A stretch of 64,000 bases of DNA, from positions 620,001 to 684,000 of the forward strand of contig NZ_CP020772.1 in NCBI RefSeq assembly GCF_002097535.1, in the 5' to 3' direction. Both the position numbers and the translations under genes were made by a program. Source of the stretch: Halobacillus mangrovi. GTDB lineage: Bacteria > Bacillota > Bacilli > Bacillales > Halobacillaceae. The notes beneath the pieces are model-generated. The model saw only the letters and a program-made list of their open reading frames with translations. It was not told where the DNA came from and searched no databases. This document shows, in pieces, positions 59,801 to 64,000 of the stretch. Every line of letters begins with the position of its first letter. Position 1 is the stretch's first letter.

Positions 59801-59994
59801 CAGCTCTGGCGACCATTGGAGCGCTTCTGCCGCTTGCCTTAGGCTTCGAAGGGGGTTCAATTATCAGTAAAGGCCTTGGTGTGACTGTCATTGGAGGCTT
59901 GACGAGCTCAACGCTTCTGACCTTGCTGATTGTACCTCTAGCCTATGAAGTGTTTAGTAAAATTCGTCGAACGAAAAAAGTCAACGAAGCTTAA
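56812..59994 (+). CDS. swrC: RND-family efflux pump (SwrC/AcrB type)
   Basis: A 1060-residue HAE-1-type RND exporter with an N-terminal membrane helix (IWLMTIIITIAGLYSGLNMK), two large extracytoplasmic loops and two groups of five to six further helices. Helix 4 carries AIGRVVDDSIVVVENIYRR, the proton-relay Asp pair. In B. subtilis SwrC exports surfactin and other amphiphiles. ATG at 56812 follows GGAGG by nine bases; the longer frame from 56737 would start in the promoter. The first large loop contains an unusual Gln/Ser/Gly-rich run near residues 248-296. No adaptor protein gene is adjacent, as in other Firmicutes. Confidence 0.9.
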   Translation: MKGIINFSMNNKFAIWLMTIIITIAGLYSGLNMKLETIPDIEPPIITVTTVYPGATPEEVADQISEPLEQQVSNLSGVKTVSSTSYQNASSLQLEYSFDKSLDEAEDELQEVVNKAELPDEAQEPSVSRLNFNAFPVVSLSAVNGDQSLEQLTTTVEEDIVPALEGLEGVAEVQVSGQQLQEVRIDMKEDALADRGMDAETVTNLIRGADVSFPLGLYNFDGTQKSVVLNGDLTSVEELRDLEIPAIPSQSGQGQTGESQSQGAPSQSQGTPSQGQTGQGQPSGQQSSQAQATMAEIPTVQLKEIADIEVVGEAESISRTNGQDSITLQVVKSQEANTVDVVNTVKEETASFEGDLDGVEFIYSFDQGEPIEESVSTMLNKALFGGLFAVIVILLFLRNFKTTIISIISIPLSLLIAILFLKQMDITLNIMTLGAMTVAIGRVVDDSIVVVENIYRRMSLPGEKLAGKDLIRSATREMFMPILSSTLVTIAVFLPLGLVEGTVGQIFLPFALTVVFALLASLLVAITIVPMLSDTLLKKSKIKQVKHEEGGGRAARMYRSILTSTLNHKIISTMIAVAVLVGSIALVPLVGTSFLPEQEQKMVMATYNPEPGQTLEDVEDIAIDAQEYFEGRDGANTIQYSVGGENPMSPGASNQAVFYVEYVDDTENFSEESQRVIDQLNEKTEKGEWVSQDFSGTGSSNGLELRVYGDDTEQIKPVVADVEELLAEQENLRNIDSSLSESYEEYTLVADHEKLSQLGLTAGQLGMELNQNRERPVITTVEQDGEEVNVYLEVQDEKYSDIEDLTDREIQSPTGQSVPISDVVEVEEGTTADTITRRDDRVYASVSAEITVDDVGTVSANVNEKVQDMETPDGVEITQGGVAEDINESFTQLGLAMLAAIAIVYLILVIFFGGGLAPLAILFSLPFTIIGAVLGLLISGETLSISAMIGALMLIGIVVTNAIVLIDRVIHKEKEGFSTREALIDAGMTRLRPILMTALATIGALLPLALGFEGGSIISKGLGVTVIGGLTSSTLLTLLIVPLAYEVFSKIRRTKKVNEA
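57555..57690 (+). repeat. Low-complexity Gln/Ser/Gly coding repeat inside the swrC-like gene
   Basis: This in-frame segment codes for about 45 residues of short GQ, SQ and PSQ units (SQSQGAPSQSQGTPSQGQ and so on). It sits in the first periplasmic-type loop and is likely a flexible, length-variable linker. Confidence 0.75.
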
Positions 59995-60004
59995 AACATT
60001 TGGT

Positions 60005-60048
60005 AAAATAAGAACATCTCCATCAATTTGGAGGTGTTCTTTTATTTA
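60005..60048 (+). terminator. Terminator of the swrC-like gene
   Basis: AAGAACATCTCC/GGAGGTGTTCTT stem with an 8-base loop and T-rich tail. Confidence 0.85.
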
Positions 60049-60085
60049 TAAAGGGAACAGTATATACAACGTGGAGGTGATGGGG

Positions 60086-61051
60086 ATGGAGCACTATGAA
60101 GTGACAATTGTAGGTGCAGGTCTGTCTGGAATCACTGCAGCAAGACGTTTGCATAAACAAGGAAGAACAAATTTTATATTAGTTGATAAAGGAAAAAGTG
60201 TAGGTGGACGTTTAGCCACAAGAAGAGTGGCGGATGGTAAAGTTGATCATGGCGCTCAATTTTTCACCGTAAGGACTGATGAATTGGGTGAAGAAGTACA
60301 GAACTGGTTGAAAGAGGGGTGGATTAAGCATTGGTTTGGAGATCCTTATCCTCGCTATACAGCTATTGATGGGATGAACAGTTTGGCTAAGCACTTAGCT
60401 GAAGGAATTCGTGCATCATTACATACCAAAATCACTCAAATCGTCAAATATCCTGACGGCTACCGTGTGTATGATGACAAAATGAACGTATGGAAATCAG
60501 ACAAAATTTTATTAACGATGCCGGTTCCTCAAGTTATGGAGCTGTTAAAGGCGAGCGATGTCGAAGTGGTTGACTTAGAGATGAATAAGCTGAGGAGTAT
60601 TTTGTTTGAGCCTGCCTATGTAGGGATTTATCACTTCCGCTCACCTACGGGCCTGCCTGAAGATGGTCACTTGGATAAAAACCTTCCAAAGGACGTAGAA
60701 CGGGTAGTGGATCATCAGAAAAAAGGCATCTCTAAAGACACGCTTGTAAGTGTTTATATGAACGGGGATTGGTCAAGGAGATATTATGGTGAAGATTATG
60801 TCCGGACATTGATTAGAGAAAAAGTAGATCGCTACTTTGATTGGAAGGATTTGGAGTCTGAACAACTGAAGCGCTGGAGGTATGCACAGGCCAAAAAAGT
60901 CCTTAAAGAATCCTATTTGGATTTGGCTGGCGATGGAACCTTAGTGGTGGCAGGTGATGCTTTCTTGCGTGAAAATGACGAAGCAGGTCGTACAAGGTTT
61001 GAAAGTGCATTTCTCTCAGGTAAAGATGCGGCAGCTTATTTGAGCTGGTAG
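60086..61051 (+). CDS. Renalase-like FAD-dependent amine oxidase family protein
   Basis: A 321-residue flavoprotein: FAD-binding VTIVGAGLSGITAARRLHKQ (residues ~5-24), VGGRLATRR, DHGAQFFTVR and a C-terminal VVAGDAFLRENDEAGRTRFE segment that closes the FAD site. This is the renalase-type NAD(P)H-oxidase group, which repairs isomeric forms of NAD(P)H in some bacteria; here the substrate is unproven. ATG at 60086 lies eight bases after GGAGG; the longer frame from 59945 overlaps swrC. Confidence 0.82.
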   Translation: MEHYEVTIVGAGLSGITAARRLHKQGRTNFILVDKGKSVGGRLATRRVADGKVDHGAQFFTVRTDELGEEVQNWLKEGWIKHWFGDPYPRYTAIDGMNSLAKHLAEGIRASLHTKITQIVKYPDGYRVYDDKMNVWKSDKILLTMPVPQVMELLKASDVEVVDLEMNKLRSILFEPAYVGIYHFRSPTGLPEDGHLDKNLPKDVERVVDHQKKGISKDTLVSVYMNGDWSRRYYGEDYVRTLIREKVDRYFDWKDLESEQLKRWRYAQAKKVLKESYLDLAGDGTLVVAGDAFLRENDEAGRTRFESAFLSGKDAAAYLSW

Positions 61052-61055
61052 AAAG

Positions 61056-61095
61056 AAAGGAGCCTACTCTAGTTTATGAGGAGGCTCCTTTTTTA
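61056..61095 (+). terminator. Terminator of the renalase-like gene
   Basis: AAAGGAGCCT/AGGCTCCTTT with a 16-base loop and T run. Confidence 0.85.
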
Positions 61096-61158
61096 GTTAG
61101 GATATTATTTCTGTAAAAAAACCTTTTTGAAAGGTGGATCTACTTCCATCGGATGGCT

Positions 61159-61232
61159 TCAGGGCGAGGATGGGTTCAACGTAGCCATAGGACATGCTGA
61201 ATTTAGTTGCCTATTGATTGAATGACTATGTC
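61159..61232 (+). repeat. Intergenic repeat family 2, copy R2
   Basis: TCAGGGCGAGGATGG, GTTCAACGTAGCCATAGGAC and GAATTTAGTT follow copy R1 at 53854 closely, as does ATGACTATGTCAG after it. The upstream long hairpin present at R1 is absent here, so this copy looks 5' truncated. Confidence 0.65.
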
Positions 61233-61254
61233 AGGCGGATGCGCTTCATTTCTT

Positions 61255-62160
61255 TCAGCTCGCTTTGGCTTCATATTTTTTAAGTCGCTTCATACGCGTA
61301 ACGGTGTATACAGCTAGCCCTGCCCAGATTAAGGTGAAAGAGATAGCATGGACGTTTGTGAAGGGTTCATGATACAAAAAGACTCCGATAAACAGCATAA
61401 TAGTCGGCGCAAAATATTGAAGAAAACCAACCATGGATAAAGGAATTCTTTTGGCTCCAGCCGAGAATAGCAACAGGGGAATAGCTGTAACGATACCTGC
61501 TCCAAAAACGAGCACAGTTGTAAGCGACAGCCAATTCACTTGGCCCCATTGACCTGCTTGTTGGGAAAGTAAATAGATTAGAGCAACAGGGGTAACAATC
61601 AACGTTTCGATGGTCAATCCGAACATAGCATTCAATGGTACGAGCTTTTTCAAGAGACCATAAGAGCCGAAACTGAAAGCTAATAGCAATGCGATCCAAG
61701 GAACAGAGCCAAAGTGAGCAGTCATATAGAAAACACCTGATCCGGCTAGAAGAAAGGCGACCCATTGAGCTCTAGAGAATGTTTCTTTTAAAACAATCAT
61801 TCCTAAGAGAATACTGACAAGTGGATTGATGTAGTATCCCAAGCTTGCTTCGACTACATGATCGGTGTTGACGGCCCATATGTAAGTAACCCAGTTGATG
61901 CTGATTGTGATCGAAGCCAGCGTGATGCCCAGGGTGCGTTTTTTATTCTGAAGTATGGAACGACATTCTTCTACTAATGAGCGCTGTTTCTTTGCAATTA
62001 ACACAACAATACCCATGAAAACAAAAGACCAGACAATCCGGTGGGCTAGTATTTCAAAGGCTGGAATTTGTTGAACCAGTTTCCAGTATATTGGTAAAAA
62101 CCCCCATAAAATATAGGCGCCTGCTGTATAAACAACGCCTAGTTTCGATTCATTAACCAT
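61255..62160 (-). CDS. rarD: EamA-family transporter RarD
   Basis: A 301-residue protein with ten hydrophobic helices (two EamA units). The opening GVVYTAGAYILWGFLPIYWKL, HRIVWSFVFM and the NWVTYIWAVNTDHVVEASLGYYINPL stretch are diagnostic of RarD. Substrate is unknown; EamA members export metabolites or amino acids. Starts with an ATG after a weak GAGAGGAT site. Single gene. Confidence 0.9.
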   Translation of the reverse strand: MVNESKLGVVYTAGAYILWGFLPIYWKLVQQIPAFEILAHRIVWSFVFMGIVVLIAKKQRSLVEECRSILQNKKRTLGITLASITISINWVTYIWAVNTDHVVEASLGYYINPLVSILLGMIVLKETFSRAQWVAFLLAGSGVFYMTAHFGSVPWIALLLAFSFGSYGLLKKLVPLNAMFGLTIETLIVTPVALIYLLSQQAGQWGQVNWLSLTTVLVFGAGIVTAIPLLLFSAGAKRIPLSMVGFLQYFAPTIMLFIGVFLYHEPFTNVHAISFTLIWAGLAVYTVTRMKRLKKYEAKAS

Positions 62161-62244
62161 GATGATAATCCTCTCGACTATGTGTATTTAGTTCATATTC
62201 TAGTCTGATTTTTCTTTTATGGAAACAAAAATGCTTGGAAGAAG

Positions 62245-62362
62245 GATGGCGCAAGGGCCCTGGGAGCCGCGACACAGCTTAGAAAAAACCCGGAGGAAGG
62301 TGATTTTTCAATCCGTAGAGGATGAGTCGCTTATATTGTGAGGGGGTAGGCGCTTGAGCCAG
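62245..62362 (+). repeat. Structured intergenic repeat, diverged copy C
   Basis: GGGAGCCGCGACACAGCTTAGA and GTGAGGGGGTAGGCGCTTGAG resemble the left and right arms of copies A and B. Outer helices GGC-x-CAAG/CTTG-x-GCC and CACA/TGTG still pair, the inner stem is degenerate. The rest of the 320-base gap 62161-62482 shows only the terminator at 62423. Confidence 0.5.
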
Positions 62363-62422
62363 ATGTGGCTGACCAGGAAGAATATATACACAGAAAGGAT
62401 CTTTATAGATTTCTAGTCAACA

Positions 62423-62452
62423 AAATAGCTGGCGAGGTTTACTCACCAGCTA
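62423..62452 (-). terminator. Terminator of the Rieske oxidoreductase gene
   Basis: On the minus strand TAGCTGGTGAG pairs with CTCGCCAGCTA around a 5-base loop, followed by TTTTG. Confidence 0.8.
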
Positions 62453-62482
62453 GGGTCTGCCTTTGAATAGGCTGCTTAACTT

Positions 62483-64000
62483 TTAAGGTTGATCCTGTTG
62501 TTCTTCATTGCTTTTCTTTATGTCCAAGTAGGAACGTGGAGTAGGCTCATCCAGTGATATTCTCATAAGTGGTTGATCAGCCGGACCTTCCACGACTTTC
62601 CCATCATAGGAGAAACGTGATCCGTGACATGGGCAATCCCACGTGCGCTCTGCACTATTCCAATCGACTTCACAGCCCATATGCGTACAAGTTGTATCAA
62701 GCAGGTGCAGCTCTCCATGATCGTCTTTGAACGCACCTGCCCGTTCGCCTCTCCATTGGACGACTTTCCCTTCACCTTTCTTCAGACGCTCAGGTCGGTC
62801 AGCAACTAATTCTAGCTTTCCTTCAACCAAGTGAACGGCTACGTCAAAGTTTTGGGACAGGAATTGTTTCATGCTCGGGTCGGCTTTGAATCTGGAAGGC
62901 TTGAATAGTTCATGAAACAGGGACTCTTCTTTGAGTACGTAATCGCTCAATAATTGAGCGGCCAGTGTACCGTTTGTCATCCCCCATTTTCTAAACCCGG
63001 TTGCAATCAAAACACGGTCATTTTTTCTTGTGATCGGTCCGATATAAGGAACCTTATCTAAAGTGGTTAAATCTTGAGCAGACCATTGGAACAATTTCTC
63101 CTTAATGCCGAAGGTCTGAGCTGCAAATTCTTCGATCGCTCGATAGTGAAAAGATGTATCGATTCCATCCCCTGTTTTGTGGTTTTCCCCTCCAACTAAG
63201 AGTATAGGCTTGCCATTGTATTCAGCAGTGCGAATCGTACGTTTCGGTTCATCTATGGATACATACATGCCTTGAGGGATCTCACGTTCTGGTTCAATGG
63301 CCATTAAGTAAGAACGTTCGGCATACATTCGGCTGAAATAGAATCCTTTGCCATCATAGAAGGGGAAATGGCTGCATGAAATCGCATATTGGCAGGTCAC
63401 TTTCGAGCCATTACCAGTCTCAATCTCAAGCTGATCTCCTTCTTTTAAATCCGTTGCTTTTGTTTCCTCGAAAATCTGACCGCCTAGTTCAGTGAATCTG
63501 TCAACTAAAGCAGATAAATATTTGAGCGGGTGGAACCTGGCCTGATCCTTCATCACAAGCGAGCTCGTCGTTTCCATATCAAAAGGCAGCGAATCTGTTA
63601 AATCTCCAGGGATCTCAAGCTTTTGATAGGCCTCATATTCGTTTGTGACTTTTTGTGCCCCTTTCTCTGTTGTCGAGAAAATACAGGCATCTTCTTTTGT
63701 CCAATCACACTGAATGTTGTATTTATTCACCGTTTCTTCCATAAATCCAAAAGCGTTCATTTGGGCCTGGTAATAAAGAGAGGCTGTTTCTACACCAAAG
63801 TGTTTAATTAGCTCATGATAAATCAGTCCATGCTGAGCGGTGACTTTAGCCGTCGTATGACCGGTCGTTCCGTTAAGAATACGATCAGCTTCCAGTAGGA
63901 TCACCTGCTTGCCGGCTTTCGCTAACAAATAGGCTGTCGTAATACCAGTAATTCCGCCCCCAACGATGGCGACATCTGCGGACGTATTTTCTTCAAGTGA
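62483..64000 (-). CDS. FAD-dependent oxidoreductase with C-terminal Rieske domain (YhfW-like), 5' end outside window
   Basis: At least 505 residues; the frame is open to the right edge. The FAD-binding VAIVGGGITGITTAYLLAKAGK lies just inside the window, so only about 20-30 residues are missing. A DAO-type FAD domain runs to about residue 400 and ends in a Rieske [2Fe-2S] domain: CTHMGCEVDW and CPCHGSRFSYDGKVVEGPA give the two Cys and two His ligands. This order is that of YhfW of Bacillus, a putative dehydrogenase of unknown substrate. Confidence 0.88.
   Translation of the reverse strand, partial: SLEENTSADVAIVGGGITGITTAYLLAKAGKQVILLEADRILNGTTGHTTAKVTAQHGLIYHELIKHFGVETASLYYQAQMNAFGFMEETVNKYNIQCDWTKEDACIFSTTEKGAQKVTNEYEAYQKLEIPGDLTDSLPFDMETTSSLVMKDQARFHPLKYLSALVDRFTELGGQIFEETKATDLKEGDQLEIETGNGSKVTCQYAISCSHFPFYDGKGFYFSRMYAERSYLMAIEPEREIPQGMYVSIDEPKRTIRTAEYNGKPILLVGGENHKTGDGIDTSFHYRAIEEFAAQTFGIKEKLFQWSAQDLTTLDKVPYIGPITRKNDRVLIATGFRKWGMTNGTLAAQLLSDYVLKEESLFHELFKPSRFKADPSMKQFLSQNFDVAVHLVEGKLELVADRPERLKKGEGKVVQWRGERAGAFKDDHGELHLLDTTCTHMGCEVDWNSAERTWDCPCHGSRFSYDGKVVEGPADQPLMRISLDEPTPRSYLDIKKSNEEQQDQP

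Noticed and set aside
1..64000. CRISPR array, tRNA or rRNA genes, integrase or transposase
   Set aside because: Read-through of all gaps showed no direct repeat arrays with unique spacers, no tRNA cloverleaf and no mobile-element protein; only the short dispersed repeats described were found.

Overview
The window reads as a chromosomal segment of a low-GC, endospore-forming member of the Bacillaceae. The closest feel is the moderately halophilic Halobacillus/Thalassobacillus group, but that genus-level guess rests on gene content and style, not on a search. Supporting signs are strong AGGAGG-type ribosome binding sites, sigma-A promoters, CcpA-type cre sites, an S-box (SAM-I) riboswitch, and orthologues of Bacillus genes (ypcP, pncA, treP-treA-treR, trhO, ypmR/ypmS, liaHFSR, swrC with its TetR neighbour, and an Sda-like sporulation inhibitor). 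No rRNA, tRNA, CRISPR array, prophage or intact insertion sequence was recognised.

Layout. 1-8 kb: the 5' part of an aldehyde dehydrogenase behind a cre site, a FEN-type exonuclease (ypcP), two tandem HTH-TPR regulators, an SDR-type oxidoreductase, a PD-(D/E)XK nuclease, an alkyltransferase-like repair protein, pdxK and an S51-type peptidase-like protein. 8-12.4 kb: trhO, two MFS exporters and pncA. 12.6-17.1 kb: a complete trehalose operon (EIIA, treP, treA, treR) with two TreR-type operators around its promoter. 17.3-20.1 kb: a DUF6933 protein, a persulfide dioxygenase-rhodanese protein with a CstR/CsoR-type operator, and a DUF429 protein. 20.2-21.6 kb: an HTH-TPR receptor overlapping a 41-codon secreted-peptide gene, which looks like a complete RNPP-type quorum-sensing cassette. 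22-30 kb: aconitase, an MhqR-type dioxygenase, a YqjF-like protein, a two-gene XRE-PAS/sda-like unit, a UPF0126 channel, cysK, ypmS and ypmR. 30-37 kb: a nuclease-helicase fusion, a broken DNA methyltransferase gene, an AhpD-like protein, bioY and a lipoprotein sugar dehydrogenase. 37-43 kb: an M24 peptidase, a NERD nuclease-like protein and the lia envelope-stress operon. 43-50 kb: a formate/nitrite channel behind an FNR-type site, rpiA, an RQC-domain protein, two structured repeats, a DUF4166 protein, kynA and a PdaC-like deacetylase. 50-53.4 kb: metY-metX under a SAM riboswitch. 53.5-64 kb: small and flavin proteins, the TetR/swrC efflux pair with two operators, a renalase-like oxidase, rarD and the 3' part of a FAD-Rieske oxidoreductase.

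Several genes act together. EIIA and TreP import and phosphorylate trehalose, TreA cleaves trehalose-6-phosphate and TreR represses. LiaS-LiaR, held by LiaF, would control LiaH and its membrane partner. MetY and MetX share one methionine-biosynthesis transcript. The TetR regulator probably represses swrC.

The best candidates for under-described biology are the receptor/peptide cassette at 20.2-21.6 kb together with its two peptide-less relatives at 1.6-4.2 kb, the XRE-PAS/sda-like pair, and a family of long structured repeats between genes (two hairpins at 46.8-47.1 kb that conserve pairing while differing in sequence, and a diverged copy at 62.2 kb). All starts given here that differ from the longest open frame were moved to the codon best placed after a ribosome binding site.
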